Below are positions 56,453-64,000 of a stretch of DNA of 64,000 nt, piece after piece. Position 1 is the stretch's first letter. Every line of letters begins with the position of its first letter. Under the pieces are notes generated by a model. It saw nothing but the letters and a program-made list of their open reading frames with translations, had not been told where the DNA came from and searched no databases. A program made the position numbers and the translations under genes. The stretch covers positions 62,001 to 126,000 of the forward strand of contig DATKRO010000037.1 in NCBI GenBank assembly GCA_035532115.1. The letters run 5' to 3'. This DNA is from Acaudatibacter sp035532115 (lineage in GTDB: Bacteria > Pseudomonadota > Alphaproteobacteria > Caulobacterales > Caulobacteraceae).

Positions 56453-57811
56453 ATGACGCAAGACGTCCAGACCTCGCCCGCGCCGCCCCGCCGCCGGCCC
56501 GCCGGGCGGACGCTGCTTTGGATCGTCGCCGTGGTTCTCGCCGCCATCGCGTTCGCCGTGCTGCTGTCGCGCTGCGCCGGCCGGACCGGCGGCCGGGGGT
56601 TCGCGGGGCGGCCCACCGTCACGGTGGGCATCGCCAGGGCGACGCTCGGCGACGTGCCGATAACCATCGCCGCGCTCGGCACCGTGACGCCCGAGGCGAC
56701 GGTGCAGGTCGTCGCCAAGGTGAGCGGCACGCTGCAGGCCGTCTACTTCAGGGAGGGCCAGCTGGTCCGGCGCGGCCAGGTGCTCGCCCTCGTCGATCCC
56801 TCGGCCTACCGGGCGGCGCTGGAGCAGGCCCAGGGCCAGTTGGCGCGCGACCAGGCGCTGCTGGCGGGCGCGCGCGTCGACCTCGCCCGCTATCAGTTGC
56901 TGCTGGCGCAGAAGTCCATCGCCGAGCAGACCGTCGCCGACGAAGCCGCCACGGTGAAGCAGGACCAAGGCGCCGTGGCCACGGACCGCGGCGCGGTGAA
57001 CAGCGCCAGGCTCAACCTTTCCTGGACGCGCATCGTGGCGCCGCTCGACGGCCGCGTCGGGCTTCGCCAGATCGATCCCGGCAACCAGGTCTCCGCCGGC
57101 CAGACGACGCCCATCGTGGTCGTCACCAGGATCGATCCGATCGACGTCGTCTTCGCCGTGCCCGAGGAGACCATCGCCTCGATCATCCGCCATCCGGACT
57201 TCGGCGCCGGACTGCCGGTCACCGCCTATGACCGTTCCGGCGGCCAGGCCCTGGCCCAGGGCGCCCTCGCCACCATCGACAATCTCGTCGACACCACCAC
57301 CGGCACCGTCAAGGGCAAGGCGAGGTTCGCCAATCCGGGCGGCGCGCTCTTCCCCAACCAGTTCGTCAACGTCGGCCTGCTGGTCGACACCCTCAAGAAC
57401 CAGGTGATCGTGCCGGCGACGGCGGTGCGGCACGGGCCCCAGGGCGACTTCGTCTGGGTGCTGCAGCAGCCAGGACAGTACGTGCGCATGCGCAAGGTGA
57501 CGACCGGCCCAGGCTCGGGCGAGACGGTCTCCGTCGCCTCCGGGCTTGCGGCCGGCGAGACCGTGATCACCGAAGGCGGCGATCGGCTCAGCGACTGCGC
57601 GCGCGTCATGCTGCCGGGGCAGCCGCCGCCTGGTGGCCGCCGCCACCGCCGCTTCGGCGGCCGATCCCGGGGCGGCCGCCGCGGGGCGATGATCGCGGGC
57701 GGCGCCGGCGGCGGCTGCCCGGCGGCCGGTGCGACACGCGGCCCCGGTGCGCCGGCGCATCCCCGAAACGGCCACCGCCGCGCGCGTCCTGGAGCGGGAG
57801 CCGGCGGGTGA
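56453..57811 (+). CDS. mdtA: RND efflux membrane fusion protein, MdtA type
   Basis: This 452-residue periplasmic adaptor has a single N-terminal membrane anchor (TLLWIVAVVLAAIAFAVLL, residues 19-37), a lipoyl-like region (VQVVAKVSGTLQAVYFREGQLVRRGQVLALVDPSAY), a coiled-coil hairpin (about 120-180), then RIVAPLDGRVGLRQIDPGNQV and a beta-barrel domain. It joins the inner-membrane pump to an outer-membrane channel; no tolC-like gene is in the window. The last 60 residues are Gly/Arg-rich and low in complexity (GGRRHRRFGGRSRGGRRG), unlike usual MdtA, and a frameshift near the end cannot be excluded. The pump gene follows after 34 bases. Confidence 0.9.
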   Translation: MTQDVQTSPAPPRRRPAGRTLLWIVAVVLAAIAFAVLLSRCAGRTGGRGFAGRPTVTVGIARATLGDVPITIAALGTVTPEATVQVVAKVSGTLQAVYFREGQLVRRGQVLALVDPSAYRAALEQAQGQLARDQALLAGARVDLARYQLLLAQKSIAEQTVADEAATVKQDQGAVATDRGAVNSARLNLSWTRIVAPLDGRVGLRQIDPGNQVSAGQTTPIVVVTRIDPIDVVFAVPEETIASIIRHPDFGAGLPVTAYDRSGGQALAQGALATIDNLVDTTTGTVKGKARFANPGGALFPNQFVNVGLLVDTLKNQVIVPATAVRHGPQGDFVWVLQQPGQYVRMRKVTTGPGSGETVSVASGLAAGETVITEGGDRLSDCARVMLPGQPPPGGRRHRRFGGRSRGGRRGAMIAGGAGGGCPAAGATRGPGAPAHPRNGHRRARPGAGAGG

Positions 57812-57845
57812 GCCGCGCCGCCAGGTCGCCGCCAGCGAAGCGCCG

Positions 57846-60800
57846 GTGAGTCCATCGCGTCCCTTCATCGAGCGCCCGGTGGCGACGTCGCTGTTCATGG
57901 CGGCGATCCTGCTGGCGGGGCTGGTGGCGTTCCACTTCCTGTCGCTGTCGGCGCTGCCGCAGGTCGACTACCCCACCATCCAGGTGCAGACCTCCTATCC
58001 GGGCGCGAGCCCGCAGGTGATGGCCAACACGGTCACCGCGCCCTTGGAGCGGCAGTTCGGCCAGATGGCCGACCTCGACCGCATGGCCTCGGTGAGTTCC
58101 GGCGGCGAGTCGGTGATCACCTTGCAGTTCAACCTAGACCTGCCCCTCGACGTCGCTGAACAGGAGGTGCAGGCCGCCATCAACGCCGCTGGGAACCTGC
58201 TGCCCGCCGATCTGCCGGCGCCGCCGATCTACGCCAAGGTGAATCCCGCCGACGCGCCGGTGCTGACGCTGGCGCTGACGTCGTCCACCATGCCGCTCAC
58301 CGAGGTGGAGAACCTGGCCGAGGAGCAGCTGGCGCAGAAGATCTCGCAGCTCCCGGGCGTCGGCCTCGTCACCGTGAGCGGCGGCCAGCGGCCCGCCGTG
58401 CGCATCGAGGTCAACACCCGCCAGCTCGCCGCCTACGGCATGACCATGGAGGATCTGCGCACGGTGATCGGCGCAGCCAACGCCAACGCCGCCAAGGGGT
58501 CGTTCGACGGGCCCACGCGCGCCTATACGATCAACGCCAACGACCAGCTCGCCACCGCGGCCGACTACGCCAACCAGGTGATCGCCTACCATAACGGCGC
58601 CGCCATCCGGCTGAAGGACGTGGCCACCATCGTCAACGGCGCGGAGAACGCCTGGCTGGGCGCCAACTACGACGTCGCGCGGGTGAAGACCGCCGCAGGG
58701 ACGAGGCCGGCGTCGCTGGCGCCGGCGATCGTGCTCAACGTCCAGCGCCAGCCCGGCGCCAACGTCATCACCACCGTCGACCAGATCAAGGCCGAACTGC
58801 CCCAGCTGACCGCGGCCTTGCCTCAGGGCCTGCGCGTCCAGATCGTCACCGACCGCACCGTCGGCATCCGCGCTTCGGTCGCCGACGTCGAGTTCGAACT
58901 CGTCATCGCCATCGCCCTGGTGATCGCGGTGATCTTCCTGTTCCTGAGGAGCGGCCCAGCCACCTTCATCGTCGGCATCGCCGCCCCGCTCTCCATCGTC
59001 GGCACGTTCGGCGTGATGTACATGCTGGGCTACTCGCTCAACAATCTGACGTTGATGTCGCTCACCATTGCGACCGGCTTCGTGGTCGACGACGCCATCG
59101 TCATGATCGAGAACATCTCGCGCTTCGTCGAGGCCGGCGAGAGCCCGCTCCAGGCAGCCCTGAAAGGCGCGGCGCAGATCGGCTTCACCATCATCTCGCT
59201 CACGGTATCGCTGATCGCGGTGCTGATTCCGCTGCTGTTCATGGGCGACGTCGTGGGCAGGCTGTTCCGCCAGTTCGCGGTGACGCTGGCGGCCACCATC
59301 GTGATCTCGGCGGTGATCTCGCTGACGCTGACCCCGACGCTCGCGGCCCTGTGGCTGAGGCGCCCGGACGCGGCGCGCGAAGGCGCCGTCGCCCACCGCT
59401 CGCGCGCCGTCATCGACGGGCTGATCGCGCGCTACGACCGCTGGCTGAGCTGGGTGCTGGACCGGCAGGGCGCCACGATGATCGTCGCGCTCGCCACCCT
59501 TTGCCTGACGGTCGTCCTCTACCTGGCGATCCCCAAGGGCCTCTTCCCCACCCAGGACACCGGCCTGGTCCAGGGCGTGACTGTCGCGGGCCAGACCATT
59601 TCGTACCAGCGCATGGGCGATCTGCAGCAGCAGGTGGCGGCGCAGATACTGAAGGATCCCGACGTCGCCAGCCTCACCAGCTACGTGGGCGTCGACGGAA
59701 CGAACACCACCCTCAACGACGGCCGCTTCCTGATCAACCTGAAGCCGCTCGGCCAGCGCACCTCCTCGCTCGCCGCCACCTTGCACCGGTTGCGCCAGCG
59801 GGCACTGGCCGTGCCGGGCGTCACCCTGTTCCTCCAGCCGGTCCAGGATCTTACCATCGCTTCCAACGTCAGCCCCGCCGAGTACGAGTTCTCGATCGAA
59901 GGTCCCGACACCGCCACCGTGAACACCTGGGCGGGCAGGATCGTGCAGCGCCTCTCGACGGCCAGGGCCGTCCGCAACGTCGCCACCGACGTGCAGGGCC
60001 AGGGACTGTCGATCCTCGTCAATGTCGATCGCAGCTCCGCCGCGCGCCTGGCGATCACGCCTTCGACGGTGGACGACATCCTCTATGACGCGTTCGGCCA
60101 GAGGATCATCTCGACCATCTTCACCCAGTCCAATCAGTACCGGGTGATCCTGCAGGCCGCTCCGGGAACGATCAACTCGCCCCGGGGGCTCGACGATCTC
60201 TACCTGCGCTCGGGCAGCGGCACGCCGACGCCGCTGGGCGCGATCGCCAGGATCGAGGAGCAGACCGCGCCGCTGCAGATCGATCACGTCGCACAGTATC
60301 CGGCGGCCAACATATCCTTCGACGCCGCGCCGGGGGTCTCGCTCGGCGCGGCGGTCGGCGCCATCCGCAAGGCCGAGAAGGACATCGGCGTTCCCGCCGT
60401 CGTCACCACCACCTTCCTCGGGGCGGCCAACGCCTACCAGGCCTCGCTGAACAACGAGCTGTGGCTGATCCTGGCGGCGATCGTCTGCGTCTACATCGTC
60501 CTGGGCGTGCTCTACGAGAGCTACATCCACCCGATCACCATTCTCTCCACCCTGCCGTCGGCCGGGGTCGGCGCCCTGCTGGCGCTGATGCTCGCCGGCG
60601 AGGATCTGGGCGTGATTGGCATCATCGGCGTCATCCTCCTGATCGGCATCGTCAAGAAGAACGCCATCATGATGATCGACTTCGCCCTCGACGCGGAGCG
60701 CCAGGAGGGCAAGACGCCGCGCGAGGCCATTCACCAGGCCGCGCTGCTGCGCTTCCGCCCGATCGTCATGACCACCTTCGCGGCCCTGTTCGCGGCCCTG

Positions 60801-61028
60801 CCGCTGATGCTGGGCTGGGGCATGGGCGCCGAACTGCGCCGCCCGCTGGGGCTGGCGATCTTCGGCGGCCTGATCGTCAGCCAGGCGCTGACGCTGTTCA
60901 CCACGCCGGTGATCTATCTGCAGTTCGACCGCCTGGGGCGGCGTCTGGGCGGGCGCCCGAACCTGCGCAAGGGCGAGACCGATCCGGGCCTCTCCGAAAC
61001 GCAGCCCCGGTCGGACCCGGCCCGATGA
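57846..61028 (+). CDS. mdtB: RND multidrug efflux pump, MdtB type
   Basis: This 1060-residue proton-driven inner-membrane pump has the family's N-terminus SRPFIERPVATSLFMAAILL, a large periplasmic loop, and the membrane relay region LSLMSLT-type (ATGFVVDDAIVMIENISRFVE, with the two conserved Asp). The C-terminal half repeats the pattern (GIVKKNAIMMIDFALDAE). The start is a GTG at 57846, which gives the canonical first membrane helix; a longer frame from 57729 adds a basic stretch that is not conserved. Its stop overlaps the mdtC start by four bases (ATGA). MdtB works as a heteromer with MdtC. Confidence 0.94.
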   Translation: MSPSRPFIERPVATSLFMAAILLAGLVAFHFLSLSALPQVDYPTIQVQTSYPGASPQVMANTVTAPLERQFGQMADLDRMASVSSGGESVITLQFNLDLPLDVAEQEVQAAINAAGNLLPADLPAPPIYAKVNPADAPVLTLALTSSTMPLTEVENLAEEQLAQKISQLPGVGLVTVSGGQRPAVRIEVNTRQLAAYGMTMEDLRTVIGAANANAAKGSFDGPTRAYTINANDQLATAADYANQVIAYHNGAAIRLKDVATIVNGAENAWLGANYDVARVKTAAGTRPASLAPAIVLNVQRQPGANVITTVDQIKAELPQLTAALPQGLRVQIVTDRTVGIRASVADVEFELVIAIALVIAVIFLFLRSGPATFIVGIAAPLSIVGTFGVMYMLGYSLNNLTLMSLTIATGFVVDDAIVMIENISRFVEAGESPLQAALKGAAQIGFTIISLTVSLIAVLIPLLFMGDVVGRLFRQFAVTLAATIVISAVISLTLTPTLAALWLRRPDAAREGAVAHRSRAVIDGLIARYDRWLSWVLDRQGATMIVALATLCLTVVLYLAIPKGLFPTQDTGLVQGVTVAGQTISYQRMGDLQQQVAAQILKDPDVASLTSYVGVDGTNTTLNDGRFLINLKPLGQRTSSLAATLHRLRQRALAVPGVTLFLQPVQDLTIASNVSPAEYEFSIEGPDTATVNTWAGRIVQRLSTARAVRNVATDVQGQGLSILVNVDRSSAARLAITPSTVDDILYDAFGQRIISTIFTQSNQYRVILQAAPGTINSPRGLDDLYLRSGSGTPTPLGAIARIEEQTAPLQIDHVAQYPAANISFDAAPGVSLGAAVGAIRKAEKDIGVPAVVTTTFLGAANAYQASLNNELWLILAAIVCVYIVLGVLYESYIHPITILSTLPSAGVGALLALMLAGEDLGVIGIIGVILLIGIVKKNAIMMIDFALDAERQEGKTPREAIHQAALLRFRPIVMTTFAALFAALPLMLGWGMGAELRRPLGLAIFGGLIVSQALTLFTTPVIYLQFDRLGRRLGGRPNLRKGETDPGLSETQPRSDPAR

Positions 61029-64000
61029 ACCTCGCCGCGCCGTTCATCCGCCGCCCGATCGGCACGGTGCTGCTGACCGTCGGTGTGGCGCTCGCAGGCG
61101 CGGCCGCCTTCTTCCGGCTCCCGGTCTCGCCCCTGCCGCAGGTGGATTTCCCGACCATCTCGGTGCAGGCCCAGCTTCCCGGCGCCAGTCCGCAGACCAT
61201 GGCCACCAGCGTGGCGACGCCCCTGGAAAAACACCTCGGCGTCATCGCCGACGTCACCCAGATGACGTCGTTCAGCCGGGTCGGGACCACACACGTCACG
61301 CTGCAGTTCGGCCTCGACCGCAACATCGACGGCGCCGCGCGCGACGTGCAGGCCGCGATCAACGCCGCCCGCGTCGATCTGCCCGCGACGCTGCGGTCCA
61401 ACCCCACCTACCGTAAGATCAATCCCGCCGGCGCGCCGGTGCTGGTGCTGGCGCTGACCTCCAGGTCGCGCACGCCGGGCCAGATCTACGACGCCGCCTC
61501 GAACATCGTCCAGCAGCAGCTGTCCCAGGTCAAAGGGGTCGGCGACGTCGAGGTCGGCGGCGCCTCGCTGCCGGCGGTGCGGGTCGAACTCAACCCGCTG
61601 GCGCTCTCGAACTACGGCATCGGCCTCGAGGACGTGCGCGCCGCGCTGGCCTCGGCCAACGCCAACCGGCCCAAGGGCGTCCTCGACGACGGCGCCCAGC
61701 GCCAGCAGATCTACACCAACGACACCGGAACCGTGGCGGCGGACTACGCCCCGCTGCTGGTGGCCTATCGGGGCGGCTCGGCGGTGCGCCTGGCCGACGT
61801 CGCCAAGGTCGAGGACGGCGTCGAGGACGTCAACAACCTCGGCCTCTTCAAGCCCTCCGGCTCGCCCACGGCGATCCCCGCCGTGGTGGTGACGGTCACC
61901 CGCCAGCCGGGCGCCAACATCATCTCCACCGTCGATGCGGTGAAGGCGCGCATCCCGGCCGTGCAGGCGGCGCTGCCGCAAGACATCCACATGAACGTGG
62001 CGGTGGACCGGACCATCACCATCCGCGCCTCGCTGCAGGAAGTGGAGCTGACCGTCCTCTATTCGACCCTGCTGGTGATCGCGGTGGTCGCCTTCTTTCT
62101 GATGAATGGCAGGGCGGTGATCATCCCCAGCGTCGCCGTCGCCGTCTCGCTTCTCGGCACGCTGGCGGTGATGCTGGCCTTGGGCTTCTCGCTCGACAAC
62201 CTCTCCCTGATGGCCCTCGCCATCTCCACCGGCTTCGTCGTCGACGACGCCATCGTGGTCCTGGAGAACATCACCCGCCACGTCGAAGCCGGCATGGGCC
62301 GCTTCGAGGCGGCGCTGAAGGGCGCCGAGGAGGTGAGCTTCACGGTGTTCGCGATCAGCGTCTCGCTGATCGCGGTGTTCCTGCCCATCCTGCTCATGGG
62401 CGGCATCGTCGGGCGCCTGTTCCGCGAGTTCGCGCTCACCTTGTCGGCGGCGATCGTCATCTCGCTGCTGATTTCGTTGACCACGACGCCGATGATGGCG
62501 GCCTATCTGGTGGGTCGCCCCCGCCCGGCGCACGCGCGGGGCCGGATGGCGCGCTTCTCCGACGGGCTCGTCGGCGGCATGCGCCGTCTCTACGCGCACG
62601 CCCTCGACTGGTCGCTGGATTCAGGTCCGATCGTCATCGCCATCCTGGTCGCCACCATCGCCCTCAACGTCTGGCTGTTCGCGGTCGTGCCCAAGACCTT
62701 CTTTCCGCAGCAGGATACCGGCCAGATGATCGGCGGCCTCAGATCCGACCAGTCGAGCTCGTTCAAGATCACCGAGAAGCGGCTGCGGCAGTTCGTCGGC
62801 ATCATCGGCCGCGACCCGAACGTGGACACGGTGGTGTCGTTCCTGGGCGGCCGCGGCGTCTCCAGCGCCTTCATGCTGACCGCGCTGAAGCCGCAATCCC
62901 GGCGCAAGGAGAATGTCGAACAGGTGATGGCCGAACTGCGGCCGCGCCTGATGCGGGTGACGGGCGCGAGCATGTTCCTGGCCCCGTTGCAGGATCTGCG
63001 CATCGGCGGGCGTCCGTCCAACGCCACCTACCAGTACACCCTCGAAGCCGACAATCTCTCCGACCTGCGCACCTGGGCCACCCGGCTCACCAGGGCCATG
63101 CAGCAGCAGCCGGGCCTGGAGGACGTCAACAGCGACCAGCAGGACCACGGCCTGCAGAGCTATGTGACCATCGACCACGACAAGGCCGCCCGGCTGGGCC
63201 TCACCGACAGCCTCATCGACAACACCCTCTATGACGCGTTCGGTCAGCGCCAGGTTTCCACCATCTACGAGGACGTCAATCAGTATCACGTGGTGATGGA
63301 GGTGGCGCCCCAGTACGCCCAGGATCCCACCGTGCTTTCCAGGATCTACGTCTCCACCGAACGCGCGGCGCCGCAGAGCGCCTCGGCCGCCCTGCAGGGT
63401 CAGGGCGCCATCGGCATCGCAACGCCTGCCGCCAACGTCACGCCGGCGACGCGCGCCGCGGCCGTCGCCACCGGGCTCGCGCCCTCCGGCGCTTCGACGG
63501 CCGAACTGGCGAAGGGCGCGACGGTGCAGTCGTCGGCCACGGCGCTCTCGGTCTCGGGCGCGGCCAGCACCTCGGGCGCGGCGGCGGCCAATCTGGCGGG
63601 GCAGCTCGCGGCCAATGCGGCCGCGGTCCAGGGGACCGGCGCCGCCGGGTCGGGTGGAGCGGCGGTGCTGGGGCCCAGCGCCCCGCCGGCGCACGCCGCC
63701 TCCACCGGCGTGGCCCTCTCCACCACCAGGGAGAGCGTCGTTCCGCTCGCGGCCGTGGCGAGCTGGGCCGACAGTTCCACCCCGACGGTCGTCAACCATC
63801 AGGATACGCAGCCGGCGACGACGATCTCGTTCAACCTCGCGCCAGGCACGACCTTGAGCGACGCCCTGGTTTCCATCCAGGCGGCGCAAGCTTCCATCGG
63901 CATGCCGGCGAGCGTTCACGGCGGCTTCCAGGGCGCCGCGCGCGCCTTCCAGCAGTCATTGGGGACCGAGCCCCTGCTCGTCCTGGCCGCGCTGGTGGCG
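61025..64000 (+). CDS. mdtC: RND efflux pump, MdtC type, with Ala-rich insert (cut by edge)
   Basis: The frame starts at an ATG (61025) overlapping mdtB and runs off the right edge after 992 codons. It has the RND N-terminus AAPFIRRPIGTVLLTVGVAL, the proton-relay helix ISTGFVVDDAIVVLENITRHVE, and the periplasmic FFPQQDTGQMIGGLRS. It is unusual in carrying about 115 extra residues (roughly 780-898) between IYVSTE and TRESVVPLAAVASWAD, in the porter domain; this block is rich in Ala, Ser, Gly and Thr and has no cysteine or aromatic pattern. The rest of the domain resumes normally (VVNHQDTQPATTISFNLAPG). MdtC pairs with MdtB in one trimer. Confidence 0.93.
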   Translation, partial: MNLAAPFIRRPIGTVLLTVGVALAGAAAFFRLPVSPLPQVDFPTISVQAQLPGASPQTMATSVATPLEKHLGVIADVTQMTSFSRVGTTHVTLQFGLDRNIDGAARDVQAAINAARVDLPATLRSNPTYRKINPAGAPVLVLALTSRSRTPGQIYDAASNIVQQQLSQVKGVGDVEVGGASLPAVRVELNPLALSNYGIGLEDVRAALASANANRPKGVLDDGAQRQQIYTNDTGTVAADYAPLLVAYRGGSAVRLADVAKVEDGVEDVNNLGLFKPSGSPTAIPAVVVTVTRQPGANIISTVDAVKARIPAVQAALPQDIHMNVAVDRTITIRASLQEVELTVLYSTLLVIAVVAFFLMNGRAVIIPSVAVAVSLLGTLAVMLALGFSLDNLSLMALAISTGFVVDDAIVVLENITRHVEAGMGRFEAALKGAEEVSFTVFAISVSLIAVFLPILLMGGIVGRLFREFALTLSAAIVISLLISLTTTPMMAAYLVGRPRPAHARGRMARFSDGLVGGMRRLYAHALDWSLDSGPIVIAILVATIALNVWLFAVVPKTFFPQQDTGQMIGGLRSDQSSSFKITEKRLRQFVGIIGRDPNVDTVVSFLGGRGVSSAFMLTALKPQSRRKENVEQVMAELRPRLMRVTGASMFLAPLQDLRIGGRPSNATYQYTLEADNLSDLRTWATRLTRAMQQQPGLEDVNSDQQDHGLQSYVTIDHDKAARLGLTDSLIDNTLYDAFGQRQVSTIYEDVNQYHVVMEVAPQYAQDPTVLSRIYVSTERAAPQSASAALQGQGAIGIATPAANVTPATRAAAVATGLAPSGASTAELAKGATVQSSATALSVSGAASTSGAAAANLAGQLAANAAAVQGTGAAGSGGAAVLGPSAPPAHAASTGVALSTTRESVVPLAAVASWADSSTPTVVNHQDTQPATTISFNLAPGTTLSDALVSIQAAQASIGMPASVHGGFQGAARAFQQSLGTEPLLVLAALVA

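Noticed and set aside
56314..56500. Short plus-strand frame starting MSRLFQSVAKL upstream of mdtA.
   Set aside because: It runs on into mdtA out of frame, has no good ribosome-binding site and ends in low-complexity Arg-rich sequence.
58134..60734. Long open frame (about 866 codons) on the minus strand opposite mdtB.
   Set aside because: It is the complement of the RND pump gene, with composition dominated by Arg, His, Gly and Asp, as in other antisense shadows.

Overview
The window is dense, GC-rich chromosomal DNA, with gene content and codon use that suggest an aerobic alphaproteobacterium. A Caulobacterales lineage such as Phenylobacterium is my best guess, based on the hopanoid locus, a TonB-dependent receptor, a GTP-type PEP carboxykinase, a CarB and GreA typical of the class, and dispersed intergenic GC-rich repeats. 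No rRNA, tRNA, CRISPR array, prophage or intact insertion sequence was seen, so this reads as ordinary chromosome with a few accessory modules.

Layout. Positions 1-4.3 kb hold a cut glycosyltransferase-like gene, an MgtC-family membrane protein, an infA/cspA/DEAD-helicase block of translation and cold-shock genes on the minus strand, and a small unknown gene. From 4.4 to 15 kb lies a nearly complete hopanoid biosynthesis locus: a secreted DUF2141 protein, hpnA and hpnB, the squalene branch hpnC-hpnD-hpnE, the squalene-hopene cyclase, hpnG, then hpnH in convergent orientation and the membrane protein hpnL. The encoded route is farnesyl diphosphate to presqualene diphosphate (HpnD), hydroxysqualene (HpnC), squalene (HpnE), hopene (cyclase), adenosylhopane (HpnH) and ribosylhopane (HpnG). 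From 15 to 23 kb follow homogentisate dioxygenase, a Crp/Fnr regulator, an operon-like set of ilvD plus a two-subunit molybdenum hydroxylase, and inorganic pyrophosphatase.

From 22.7 to 26 kb a TonB-dependent receptor and a TetR regulator form a transport module with a candidate palindromic operator. From 26 to 34.5 kb are glutathione peroxidase, two oxidoreductases, a methyltransferase, a membrane-bound hybrid histidine kinase translationally overlapped with an ArsB-like transporter, and a VapBC toxin-antitoxin pair. From 34.5 to 47.4 kb come a DUF1272 protein, carB with a family-2 glycosyltransferase, a HAD dehalogenase, an SDR, an EamA permease, an SRPBCC protein, a divergent MurA-like protein, greA with a SpsF-like cytidylyltransferase, a thiolase and an MFS permease.

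A region of broken gene remnants (47.4-48.2 kb) separates this from a GNAT protein, a thioesterase-like protein, GTP-dependent PEP carboxykinase and a three-gene 2-oxoacid:ferredoxin oxidoreductase operon. The window ends in an MdtABC-type RND efflux operon whose last gene is cut by the edge. Nothing here is clearly a wholly new system. The points most worth checking are an Ala-rich insert in the last RND pump gene, the kinase/transporter overlap, the ilvD-molybdenum hydroxylase operon, the KorAB operon with its own flavin/iron-sulfur partner, the divergent MurA-like protein and the apparent CTG start of the cytidylyltransferase.
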